The notes: generated by a model from the letters alone, not told the origin. A stretch of 64,000 nucleotides of DNA from Candidatus Omnitrophota bacterium (GCA_040755155.1 JBFMBP010000139.1:50052-114051); one strand, 5' to 3'; positions 36,399-46,570 are shown, counted from the first letter of the stretch. Translations and numbers: made by a program.

Positions 36399-36553
36399 GA
36401 GGCTCTTGCAAAAAGGATAAAGTCTACGCTTTAATTCTCCCCCCAAGTTTGGGGGGAGTTAGAGAGGGGGGGTGATTTTATTAGGCTTAAGATAATCCCC
36501 TCCTAACCTCTCCTACGCTTGGGGGAGGAATAATGGAGTTTTGCAAGAGGCTC
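36399..36553. repeat. 155-bp MITE-like element, copy A3
   Basis: GAGGCTCTTGCAAAA at the left, TTTTGCAAGAGGCTC at the right, with both stems (CTCCCCCCAAGTTTGGGGGG and CCTACGCTTGGGGGAGG) in between. The first 70 bases are almost the same as copy A1. Together with A4 it brackets a small open frame. Confidence 0.92.
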
Positions 36554-36670
36554 TAATGGCAGAAAAATGATTTTTTGATCACCTTTGAAACATTCGGTGG
36601 ATTGATACGTATTATTAATAAAGGGGATCGGATTTAATAATCGATTTTCCGCCATTATTAGAGGATTGTT

Positions 36671-36841
36671 ATGGAAATATTTCTTGAGGATTCGCTTGAA
36701 GATATCGGCATGGTTCAAGCTATTGAAGAAGGTTTGAAAACCCCAAAGGTCGATCAAGAAGAAGCGCTGTCCTGGATTGCGAGCCGGTTACAAAGTTTGA
36801 ATTACGATTCTACTAACTCAAAGAGGCTCTTGCAAAATTAA
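36671..36841 (+). CDS. Small antitoxin-sized ORF cut by a repeat element
   Basis: A 56-codon frame (begins MEIFLEDSLEDIGMVQAIEE). AGAGG lies ten bases before the ATG. The acidic, helical composition with IEEGLKTPKVDQEEALSWI resembles small type II antitoxin-like proteins, but no family is certain. The last codons (KRLLQN and the TAA) are read from the start of repeat element A4 at 36823, so the true C-terminus may have been removed. Treat as probable gene remnant. No partner toxin is visible in the flanks. Confidence 0.45.
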   Translation: MEIFLEDSLEDIGMVQAIEEGLKTPKVDQEEALSWIASRLQSLNYDSTNSKRLLQN

Positions 36842-36975
36842 TAAAATCCGCTTTTAAATTCTCCCCCCAAGCTTGGGGGGAGTTAGAGGGGGGTTGATTA
36901 TGTTAGACTTAAAGCAACCCCCTCCTAACCTCCCCCAAGCTTGGGGGAGGAATTATGGAGTTTTGCAAGAGGCTC
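36823..36975. repeat. 153-bp MITE-like element, copy A4
   Basis: The cleanest copy: GAGGCTCTTGCAAAA at the left, TTTTGCAAGAGGCTC at the right, and core stems CTCCCCCCAAGCTTGGGGGG and CCTCCCCCAAGCTTGGGGGAGG. It interrupts the small open frame starting at 36671. Confidence 0.93.
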
Positions 36976-37157
36976 ACAAAGACTTAATAAATAGAATCTT
37001 GCAAATATATATAAAATTACAGCGAACATAGTATGAGTATTTTGTTAGAAATTTATGAATTTTTTGAATGACATTTCCTGGTTGGCGCGTTATATTCTCA
37101 ACGTAAGCCATAAGTTAGGCGATAATAATTCATATTGATTCGAATGATGTTTTGAAA

Positions 37158-37862
37158 ATGGATTCGCGTCCAAGAAAGAACGGTCGCATGAAAGGCAATC
37201 TGTTGGTCATCGATTCCAAAACCAGCGAAATGCGGTCACTATTGAGAAACGAAGCTTTTCAATGTATGACGAAATTCTTAAAGGATTCCGCCCATTCTAT
37301 TCAAGTCGGTAAACTGGCGGTGCAACTCTTCGATAAATTATCCCTTTATCATGGCTATGGAGAAGAAGAGCGTTTTTATCTGGAATGCGGCGCTTATCTG
37401 CATGATATCGGCTTAGCGGTCGGCGATAAAAAACACCATAAACATTCCCTGCGCTTGATCCTGGACGGCAAGTTGCCTTCCTTCAATCAGCGGGATAAAA
37501 GAATCATCGCCAATATCGCTCGCTATCATCGCCGTTCGTCTCCCAAACCGAATCATCACGAATTCCTATTGCTTTCCCCTACGGATCGGGAAATCGTTAA
37601 TAAAATGGCGGGAATATTGCGCGTCGCCGACGCCTTGGACCGTTCGCGGCGATTGGAAATCGACGAATTGACTTGCATCGTTCAAAATGGAGTTTGCCAA
37701 ATCTATATCGATACTCCCCTTTCCATTGAGGGAGAAATCAAAGCTTTGGATAAGAAAAAAGACCTTTTTAACAAGGTCTTCGGCTTGGATGTCCGATTGA
37801 CAGCTGTGGGTGAAACTCGGGAAATGGCTACATCCGAAGCTTCCCCTGGATCTTCAATATGA
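37158..37862 (+). CDS. Stand-alone Ppx/GppA-type HD domain protein
   Basis: A 234-residue protein from the ATG at 37158; a TTG two codons earlier and an ATG at 37188 are alternatives. It corresponds to the C-terminal HD domain of exopolyphosphatase/GppA: HSIQVGKLAVQLFDKL, then the HD pair in YLHDIGLAVGDKKHHKHS, then IARYHRRSSPKPNH, and RVADALDRSR. The N-terminal ASKHA nucleotide-binding domain of Ppx/GppA is absent. Its role is likely phosphohydrolysis or sensing of a nucleotide or polyphosphate, but catalysis without the other domain is uncertain. It lies alone after two repeat elements. Confidence 0.75.
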   Translation: MDSRPRKNGRMKGNLLVIDSKTSEMRSLLRNEAFQCMTKFLKDSAHSIQVGKLAVQLFDKLSLYHGYGEEERFYLECGAYLHDIGLAVGDKKHHKHSLRLILDGKLPSFNQRDKRIIANIARYHRRSSPKPNHHEFLLLSPTDREIVNKMAGILRVADALDRSRRLEIDELTCIVQNGVCQIYIDTPLSIEGEIKALDKKKDLFNKVFGLDVRLTAVGETREMATSEASPGSSI

Positions 37863-37950
37863 CATAGATGCAGGCGGTAAGGAGCGTTAATCCAACCAAT
37901 CGCAGCAAATTCCCGAAAGAATGAGGGTTATGTACGGCTTTGTCCGTCAT
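37828..37950 (-). CDS. Possible 40-residue single-helix membrane protein
   Basis: A short frame from ATG 37950 with product starting MTDKAVHNPHSFGNLLRL, followed by a hydrophobic helix (VGLTLLTACIYVILKI) and a basic end. AGGA lies ten bases upstream. It overlaps the 3' end of the HD-domain gene on the opposite strand by 35 bases. The helix and basic C-terminus look like a real small membrane protein, but there is no family match to support it. Confidence 0.35.
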   Translation of the reverse strand: MTDKAVHNPHSFGNLLRLVGLTLLTACIYVILKIQGKLRM

Positions 37951-38073
37951 AGGCGCGTCATCCTGTTTAGCAATGATCCCTTACCTGCTCCGCCGTTATT
38001 TCCCAGTATACTCGATTCGTTTATAAGAAAAACCATCCGTCTCGCTAAATAATCCCTTTTTTTCGGCTAACTT

Positions 38074-38523
38074 CTATTTCCCTTTTATCTTATATTTCAA
38101 AACCGGTTTGGGAATCGCTCCTTTTCCCTGAACCGGCTTTCGAGAGTTCGCGGGAGGATTGACGAGTATCCTGCTCTGAAAATCTCGCGGTTGGGGATTA
38201 TAGAGCATGGTATAGCCGATCTTTGGATTGGTTTGCCGAATGTTGATGGGATACTTTTCCAACACCGGCGACTTGCCCATCATTCGATTCCATTCCGCCT
38301 CCGACTGCAATAATTCGATTTTTTTCATGGCGCTATCGAGAGTGAGCGGTTGGCAACGAAACATCTTCCTGCGAAGAGAATCGCAACGAGAATCGAAAAC
38401 ATCTAACGATAATGCAGGCTTTGGGGTTATCCATTCTTTTGCCACCCGGCAATCTTTCTTCATGATTTCATCCGGCGTCCCGCCAAGAAAAACGAGCATA
38501 AGAAACGCAGCGCTGATATTCAT
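38074..38523 (-). CDS. Hypothetical exported protein
   Basis: A 149-residue protein with a short signal-like N-terminus (MNISAAFLMLVFLGG). GGAGGATAGAACCG precedes the ATG, so translation is credible. The mature part is basic, proline-rich, with DSRCDSLRRKMFRCQ (two cysteines) and a lysine-rich tail. I recognise no domain. It is convergent with the HD gene and may be expressed alone. Confidence 0.6.
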   Translation of the reverse strand: MNISAAFLMLVFLGGTPDEIMKKDCRVAKEWITPKPALSLDVFDSRCDSLRRKMFRCQPLTLDSAMKKIELLQSEAEWNRMMGKSPVLEKYPINIRQTNPKIGYTMLYNPQPRDFQSRILVNPPANSRKPVQGKGAIPKPVLKYKIKGK

Positions 38524-38608
38524 CGGTTCTATCCTCCCTTCAGAAAAACTATCTCATGGAAATTTTCTCCCTTTCCATATAACGATTTTTTAAGAGATTG
38601 GTTTTATA

Positions 38609-38886
38609 TTATAAACTCATGTTACGCAGCCAGTACCGTCGCGCTATTGGAAAAATCGTTCAAGAGAGGCGAAAAGAATTGAATTTAGCGAAATTTCTTC
38701 TCCCAGCCTTGAAAGGCTATTGCCAGATGCCCCTTGAAAGGGGCATATGAAAATAGCCGTTTCAACGGCGGGTTTATGAAGGGATTCCTTTTTCGTGTTT
38801 TTCTTTTTCATTTCGCGTTTTCGTGATTCAAACGGCGAGAGTAAGAGATTCCTTTAATTACCCATTGCGCGTAACATGAGTTATAA
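38609..38886. repeat. Composite dispersed element, copy C3 (most complete)
   Basis: Begins TTATAAACTCATGTTACGC and ends GCGTAACATGAGTTATAA, an inverted end pair of about 18 bases that differs by one inserted A. Internal order: GTTCAAGAGAGGCG segment, GCGAAATTTCTTCTCCCAGCC, three-hairpin cassette B4 (38702-38775), GGGATTCCTTTTTCG, ttcgcgttttcgtgattcaa, and GCGCGTAAC. No coding capacity. Size 278 bases, typical of a non-autonomous transposable element. Confidence 0.85.
38702..38775. repeat. Three-hairpin cassette, copy B4
   Basis: CCCAGCCTTGAAAGGC (stem), TGCCCCTTGAAAGGGGCA and CCGTTTCAACGG occur as in B3 and B1. It is nested in composite element C3. Confidence 0.85.
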
Positions 38887-39272
38887 AGTAAATACCTGTG
38901 CGCCAAATCGGCGCAGTAAAGGGGAAATCCTTTTTCTCTAATAAATATTTTTCGATTTTATATTTTTTAACCTGCTATTTGTAAGCATGTTACGCCGATA
39001 TCGCTAATCCAAGAAAGAGTTAGCACGCCTTTTGCTTTTCTTCAAAATCAAGGTGAGAGCAGAAGCGCTAAAACTAATGGGTTGACAAGTATTCGAGGAT
39101 GTATTCGAGCCGGATGATCGATCGCCATATCCTTTGCCGCCATGAAATTCGCGTATTAGTAAAAAAATACCGTCGCAAGGCGCCGCGAATTTCCGAAAAC
39201 CCTTTATAATGTTTGATTGAATCACTCCTAAATTCTACCAAACGCGAAGAAAGCGGAGACGGCGGCAGGAGC
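38887..39272. promoter_or_regulatory. Non-coding leader of the J-protein gene with a -10 box
   Basis: The stretch has a TGCGCCAAATCGGCGCA hairpin near 38893-38909 and a TATAAT (39205-39210) about 63 bases upstream of the chosen ATG. No good -35 lies at the right distance (the hexamer 17 bases upstream is GCCGCG), so the TATAAT is only a candidate -10 box. No CIRCE-type inverted repeat was found. Confidence 0.4.
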
Positions 39273-40259
39273 ATGGCGGTTAACTTTCGGGATTATTACA
39301 ACATCCTAGGAATTCCTAGAAGCGCAACGCCAACGGAAGTGCAAAAAGCTTTCCGCCGGTTGGCTAGGGAATTTCATCCCGACGTGAATAAGTCGCCGGA
39401 TGCGGAAGAAAAATTCAAGGAGATCAACGAAGCCAACGAAGTTCTGAAAGACCTGGAAAAACGGCGTAAATACGACGAACTCAACGAACAACGCAAACCG
39501 AAAAATCCGTTCAAGAGTTCCTTCGCCCAAAGCGATTTTTCCCAATTCCAAAAGAAAACCAATGGAAACGGGAAGACAAATGGCGCCCAAACCGGCCGCT
39601 TCAGCGAATTCTTCGAAAGCGTATTCGGGCAAAGTTCGCGGTTTTCCCGCAAGAAGAACGGTTCGGCGAAGATAAAACTCTTCGCCCGCGAAAAAAACGA
39701 AAACGATCTGGAAGCCGATATGGAGGTGGCATTGGAAGACCTCTATCACGGAAGAACGATCCAATTCGAAATTTACGTAAACCAAACCGGACGGCTAGGA
39801 AGGGAAAAAGTCGAGAAAAAATTGTATGACGTAAAGTTGCCCCCCGGCGCACGCGATGGAAGTTGCATCCGCCTGCGGGGACAAGGCGGCAAACGAAAAA
39901 TCGGCAAAGTGAGGGGCGACCTTTATATCTCGTTGAAAGTAGCCGTCCATCCGCATCTGAAAGTTAAGGGATACGACGTGGAATCGGACATCCCCGTCAC
40001 TCCTTACGAAGCGGCGTTAGGCGCCTGGATTCAAGTTCCGACGCTGGATGGATCGATGACCATCCGCCTGCCCGCAGGTTCCAGTTCGGGCAAAAGACAG
40101 CGCCTGATCGGCAAGGGATTGCCGATGAAGAATGGCATCCGGGCAGATCAATACGTCAACTTTATCATCGTCGTTCCTCCTGCTCTCACCGAAGCGGAAA
40201 GGCGGTTGTATCAGTCGTTGTCCCGCATTTCCAAACATAACCCAAGAGAATCGTTCTAG
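39273..40259 (+). CDS. CbpA-type DnaJ co-chaperone
   Basis: The ATG at 39273 follows GGCAGGAGC and begins MAVNFRDYYNILGIPRSA. The 328-residue product has a J domain (residues 5-68) with the HPD tripeptide in EFHPDVNKSPDAEEKFKEIN, a linker with FKSSFAQSDFSQFQ, then the two beta-sandwich C-terminal substrate-binding domains (IQFEIYVNQTG; LPPGARDGSCIRLRGQGG; HPHLKVKGYD). The zinc-finger cysteines of DnaJ are absent, so this is the CbpA type that serves DnaK. ClpB follows 203 bases later, so a protein-folding stress pair is plausible. Confidence 0.9.
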   Translation: MAVNFRDYYNILGIPRSATPTEVQKAFRRLAREFHPDVNKSPDAEEKFKEINEANEVLKDLEKRRKYDELNEQRKPKNPFKSSFAQSDFSQFQKKTNGNGKTNGAQTGRFSEFFESVFGQSSRFSRKKNGSAKIKLFAREKNENDLEADMEVALEDLYHGRTIQFEIYVNQTGRLGREKVEKKLYDVKLPPGARDGSCIRLRGQGGKRKIGKVRGDLYISLKVAVHPHLKVKGYDVESDIPVTPYEAALGAWIQVPTLDGSMTIRLPAGSSSGKRQRLIGKGLPMKNGIRADQYVNFIIVVPPALTEAERRLYQSLSRISKHNPRESF

Positions 40260-40317
40260 CGGCGCGTTCCCTTAAACCGCGTCCGCCTAATACTACTCAC
40301 CTATGAAATATCGCTTT

Positions 40318-40420
40318 TCAAATTCCTCTCCCAAGATTGGGAGAGGTTAGGTGAGGGTTGATAGTATTTAGCTAATAATCCCTCACCCAAATCCTCTCCC
40401 AGAGGGCGAGGGGAATTATT
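40318..40420. repeat. GAGAGG/CCCTC hairpin repeat
   Basis: Two hairpins, CCTCTCCCAAGATTGGGAGAGG and its counterpart CCTCTCCCAGAGGGCGAGGGG, with GGTGAGGG / CCCTCACC arms in between. The layout parallels the core of the 153-bp element (stem, TTGA, partner stem) but without the TTGCAAAA ends. It sits between the J-protein gene and clpB. Confidence 0.8.
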
Positions 40421-40462
40421 AGCAACAAGAATTGGATGCCATTCCATCGCAGGAGGTGGATA

Positions 40463-43105
<2,643 letters not shown>

Positions 43106-43275
43106 ATTATTGTTTGCGATTATTTAAATCAAGGGAAAAATGAGATGGATGCGGTTGGAGGCGAACGCAAATTTTTTGATAAAGAATTCGATTTTCCGTA
43201 TACAAATGAAATTAGTAGTAGTAATATAAAAATTGTATAAATAATTGTTTCTGAAATATAAAGGAGGATAATATC

Positions 43276-44043
43276 ATGAAATTGTTTGGAATTTTATTCA
43301 GTTTCATTATTATGCTTCAGGGTTGCGCTACAACATTGGCATTGCATCCTCAACCATCAAATGACCAGAAAATTATTTATTTAAAAGGCGTAAGCAGCCT
43401 TGTCTCGAAAAAAAATAATACAGTAATTGTTAGTACTTCAGAGTCAACTCATATGTCTAATATCCGGCCCAAATTCATCATTGGCGTCTGCAATGACACA
43501 AAAGAGCCTTTCAATTTTTCCATCGAGGATAACATTACGGCTACGGTCAATGGTGAGGCGTGGAAAGTATACACATATGAAGAATTAGTGGAAGAAGTGA
43601 GGAGAGCGCAATCTGCGGCTTTAATTGGCGCAGCATTGTTTGGAATGGGGCGCTCTATGCAAGCATCGCAAGCTGGCTATCAATACCAATCAGGTTCATT
43701 CAATACTTCTTATTATAATACAAGTGGCTATAGTGGATATGGGTATGGTTCATATTCTGGATATACATACAATCCTGCCGCTGCTGCCCAAGCGCAAGCT
43801 GAAGCTAATGCTATAACAAGAGATGAGATCAATTATATCACAGAATCAACCAACCAAACTTTGAATTATATGGGTCAAAATATCCTTCAAAAAAATACGG
43901 TTTTTCCGGGTATGTTATACGGTGGTTATGTTCTCATATGCTTTACAAAAATTCCTAAAGATATAAATGATATTCATATTTGTGTAACCCTACTAAGTGA
44001 GGAACATGAATTTATTTACTCCGAATCCAAATGGAAGAAATAA
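43276..44043 (+). CDS. Predicted lipoprotein, function unknown
   Basis: A 255-residue protein starting MKLFGILFSFIIMLQGCATT; LQGC is a lipobox with Cys17 as the acylated residue. AAGGAGG lies ten bases before the ATG. Residues about 130-175 are a low-complexity Tyr/Ser/Gly/Asn segment (YYNTSGYSGYGYGSYSGY) followed by an alanine-rich stretch. Flanks are beta-strand-like. I recognise no family. Base composition is clearly lower in GC than clpB, and the next gene shares this property, suggesting a shared recent acquisition. Confidence 0.75.
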   Translation: MKLFGILFSFIIMLQGCATTLALHPQPSNDQKIIYLKGVSSLVSKKNNTVIVSTSESTHMSNIRPKFIIGVCNDTKEPFNFSIEDNITATVNGEAWKVYTYEELVEEVRRAQSAALIGAALFGMGRSMQASQAGYQYQSGSFNTSYYNTSGYSGYGYGSYSGYTYNPAAAAQAQAEANAITRDEINYITESTNQTLNYMGQNILQKNTVFPGMLYGGYVLICFTKIPKDINDIHICVTLLSEEHEFIYSESKWKK

Positions 44044-44102
44044 TAAAATGTAATTGAAATATTATTATCTTTATAACTTATTAATAGAAGAAGTAGAATT
44101 CG

Positions 44103-44918
44103 ATGACAAGCCAGATATTAACTAATGATGAAATTAGAAACATATATGGAGCATTAAGTTCCGAACTTAATCGCTTGTCAATTCCGAACATTAGGAACAC
44201 AGTACGCGCGGCAGGCTTTGACGTTACAAGAATTTCACATAAATCTGAAGATAAAGGAGGAATAGGCAGTCGAGCAGAAGTAATGCCTATAATTGATGAA
44301 TTATTTGGCAAGTTACCAAATGATGACAAGATAAATGCACTTCGTATAATTGCAGAAAAATTGATTCATGAAAATTCCTCATTAGAGGAAAGAGTACAAA
44401 ATATACTTGGAAAACATGGTTTTCAGTTTATTGATAATTCGTTTATTCCAATCGATTTATTGGATCAAAGAGAATCAAAATTTTTGCCTACTAATTCAGC
44501 ATCTCATATAGCGCAGGCAACATCTCGATTGATAAATAGTGATTATAGTGGAGCCATTACTTCAGCCTGTGGCGCTGTAGATATTTTAATGCAAAAAATC
44601 TATAAGGAAAAGGAGTTAGGCGAACCTGGCAAAGTTGGTTTCCAGGCTAAAGTTAATACTTCTTTGAAGGAATTGCATATATTTGAATTACTAAGACAAG
44701 ATTTTCAAGATATCGATATGACTGAAATGGACATAACATCATTAGTTGAAGAAATGAAGAAAGCAACTAATCATGCTGTACAATTTTTAGAAGTATTAAG
44801 ACGGTCTATGGGTGATGTTCACGGTTCAAAACCTGCACTACGTCATACCGCTTATTATGCAATCAAGTTGGCTTCCGCTATTTGTGGACTTTTTGAGAAT
44901 TCGTTAATAGAAAAGTAG
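44103..44918 (+). CDS. Abi_C-like protein, putative abortive infection or HEPN-family
   Basis: A 271-residue protein. The C-terminal quarter (about residues 230-265) has LRRSMGDVHGSKPALRHT and AIKLASAICGLF, the pattern of the Abi_C (abortive infection C-terminal) domain, usually R-x-x-x-G-x-x-H-G followed by an alanine-rich helix. R-X5-H with HG fits the HEPN-type catalytic motif. The middle (residues 130-190) is helical (SASHIAQATSRLINSDYSG). The N-terminus (EIRNIYGALSSELNRL) is unlike known toxin partners. The TAG stop lies in repeat D2, so the last residues may not be original. No phage or restriction genes are beside it. Confidence 0.65.
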   Translation: MTSQILTNDEIRNIYGALSSELNRLSIPNIRNTVRAAGFDVTRISHKSEDKGGIGSRAEVMPIIDELFGKLPNDDKINALRIIAEKLIHENSSLEERVQNILGKHGFQFIDNSFIPIDLLDQRESKFLPTNSASHIAQATSRLINSDYSGAITSACGAVDILMQKIYKEKELGEPGKVGFQAKVNTSLKELHIFELLRQDFQDIDMTEMDITSLVEEMKKATNHAVQFLEVLRRSMGDVHGSKPALRHTAYYAIKLASAICGLFENSLIEK

Positions 44919-44994
44919 GATGGGTTGCATTTTTTGACCCATCGGTCTTTATGGATATGATATTTGATGGGTCAAATGACGCGACCCATCCTAC
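44915..44994. repeat. 80-bp palindromic repeat, copy D2
   Basis: GTAGGATGGGTTGCATTTTTTGACCCATC and GATGGGTCAAATGACGCGACCCATCCTAC make a near-complete inverted repeat. The first bases provide the TAG of the Abi_C-like gene; four bases after its end stands the stop of the HicB-like gene on the other strand. It is the convergent terminus of two genes and may stop transcription in both directions. Confidence 0.88.
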
Positions 44995-44997
44995 GAT

Positions 44998-45153
44998 TTA
45001 ACCTTCCATCATCAAAGCGTAAGCATCTTTTATATTCTCTTCCAAATCTTCCAAAGTCTCTCCTTGGCTGAAAATCCCCGGAATTTCTTTCAGTTTGCCG
45101 ACATACCAGCCATCATCGATCCAATATTCGAGAGTAAAGTTTTTCAACTTCAT
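44998..45153 (-). CDS. HicB-like (UPF0150) mini-protein
   Basis: A 51-residue frame with product MKLKNFTLEYWIDDGWYVGK and further LKEIPGIFSQGETLEDLEEN, the standard HicB half (GWYVGKLKEIPGIFSQGETLEE-type) with no DNA-binding tail. It begins nine bases downstream of another HicB-like gene on the same strand. Such proteins are usually antitoxins to HicA mRNA interferases, but no HicA is in sight. Its length fits the UPF0150-only proteins. Confidence 0.85.
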   Translation of the reverse strand: MKLKNFTLEYWIDDGWYVGKLKEIPGIFSQGETLEDLEENIKDAYALMMEG

Positions 45154-45162
45154 TTTACCTTC

Positions 45163-45396
45163 TCACGCCGCGTTGATCGCCGCGTCGACGTCCACCTCGA
45201 CGTATTCGCAATGCGTGGAGGGTTGGGGGATAGACTCGCCGTCTTCCTTGAGTCCCTCGAAATGAAACTCAAGGGCTTCTTTAAAGAGTTGGAGGGTTTC
45301 TTCGAAGGTTTTTCCGGTAGCCATGCAGCCGGGAACGTCCGGGCAATGAGCGCAATAATTCGATTTCATTTTCGCGACGATAACGGTGTATTTCAT
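45163..45396 (-). CDS. HicB-like (UPF0150) protein
   Basis: A 77-residue protein with YTVIVAKMKSNYCAHCPDVP and GCMATGKTFEETLQLFKEAL, the HicB antitoxin core, and a short acidic tail, without a helix-turn-helix or ribbon-helix-helix extension. Its ATG lies one base after the stop of the TPR gene (TGAAATG), so translation is likely coupled. It is followed nine bases later by a second HicB-like frame. Function as an orphan antitoxin is uncertain. Confidence 0.88.
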   Translation of the reverse strand: MKYTVIVAKMKSNYCAHCPDVPGCMATGKTFEETLQLFKEALEFHFEGLKEDGESIPQPSTHCEYVEVDVDAAINAA

Positions 45397-45397
45397 T

Positions 45398-46513
45398 TCA
45401 GTTTTCTTTTGGTTTAGTCTTCAACCGTCCAAGATACCATTCCACGTTTTTGCGCAGCGCCGGGGTTAAGTTCATGGAGCGCGCTTTGAGGAAGGCCTCC
45501 CGCGCCAGATCGAGGGAATGAGGATCGCCTTGGGAATAGAGTCCTACGCCTTCATTGTAAACCAAGACGGCGCTTTGAGGGTGCAGTTTCTCGGCGGCGC
45601 GGGAGAGTTCGACCAGCATTTCGTAATCTTTTTTCAAGTAATAAACGCCGCTGAGGCTGATGACGGTGGGTTCGGACGTATCCTGGACAGTCTTGGCGAA
45701 AAACTCTTCCGCAAAATCCAGCCAGCCGTAATGCTTGTAAAGGTCGAAGAGTTTTTGCTGGGCGGCGGGATCTTGGGGATTTTTCATGACGCTCTCTTGC
45801 AAGGGCGCCGCGCCGGATTGCCGCTCCAGATATTCTTTTAGCGCATCGATTTTTTTCTCTTTGGGATAATAGGCTTTAAGACGAAAGTAGTCGTCTTCCA
45901 CTATGCCGTAATGCTTTAAATGGAATAGTGATTTTTCACGCAGAATTAGCGCGTTGATGAGATCGTTTCCTTTCAGTTTTTTTTCCAGAATTTTTTCCAA
46001 TTCCGTCAACGCCGTCTCGTATTTTCGCCGCTTGATAAGATCCTCGACGTACTCGAATTTCTTGTCCAGCGGCATGTTATCCAGCAAATCGCCGATGGCG
46101 TCGCTGGCGCTTTCCGGCGGTTGCGAAGGATAGGCGGGATAAGACGGAGACGGCGGCGGGATTGCGCCTTTTTCGACTAACTTGTCGTAAGTTTTTTGAG
46201 GATCGCCCGCCGGGCCGATGTATTTGGAAAGATCGATCGGTTCCCTTCCCGCGCGCGCGCCGCCCAGTTCGGGGCGGGGGCGGCGGGCGCGGCTGCCGTC
46301 CTTTTGGATTTCGTCTTGGGTTTGGATAAAGCGCTTCATCAAATCGTTGCGCAGAAGATCGGCCAGCGAGTTTTTCTCCGAGGAAGAGTCAAGCAGGGGC
46401 GGGATGGGCGAGTCCTCTTGCGTTGCGGCGATAGGACTCATCAGCGCGAAGGAGAATAGAAGAAAAACAGCATAAGTGAGGATTAGAATAACTCGGATAT
46501 CTATCCTGATCAT
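45398..46513 (-). CDS. Exported TPR-containing protein
   Basis: A 371-residue protein from the ATG at 46513 (MIRIDIRVILILTYAVFLLF), with AAGGA seven bases before it. A signal-anchor-like stretch (about 8-28) is followed by a Ser/Pro-rich linker (PIPPLLDSSSEKNSLADLL), and helices with TPR spacing from about residue 150 (ALTELEKILEKK, QKLFDLYKHYGWLDFAEEFF, MLVELSRAAEKLHPQSAVLV). It lies downstream of the glycolate-oxidase-like gene and upstream of two HicB-like genes on one strand. Binding partner unknown. Confidence 0.78.
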   Translation of the reverse strand: MIRIDIRVILILTYAVFLLFSFALMSPIAATQEDSPIPPLLDSSSEKNSLADLLRNDLMKRFIQTQDEIQKDGSRARRPRPELGGARAGREPIDLSKYIGPAGDPQKTYDKLVEKGAIPPPSPSYPAYPSQPPESASDAIGDLLDNMPLDKKFEYVEDLIKRRKYETALTELEKILEKKLKGNDLINALILREKSLFHLKHYGIVEDDYFRLKAYYPKEKKIDALKEYLERQSGAAPLQESVMKNPQDPAAQQKLFDLYKHYGWLDFAEEFFAKTVQDTSEPTVISLSGVYYLKKDYEMLVELSRAAEKLHPQSAVLVYNEGVGLYSQGDPHSLDLAREAFLKARSMNLTPALRKNVEWYLGRLKTKPKEN

Positions 46514-46570
46514 CCTTTCATCCTTGCCATCCAATTTCAGTTTTTAATTATCATAATTCCAAAAAAGGCT

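Noticed and set aside
36399-36975. CRISPR-like array from two repeated blocks
   Set aside because: Only two 150-base units with inverted ends and an unrelated 269-base space; no short direct repeats with regular spacers and no cas genes.
38985-39003. Additional CATGTTACGC end near 38988
   Set aside because: Only a short match to the composite-element end with no colinear block beyond it; may be a remnant but not enough to call.
39004-39225. 73-codon minus-strand frame upstream of the J-protein gene
   Set aside because: No ribosome site, no recognisable family, low-complexity Ser-rich composition; probably chance in a leader region.
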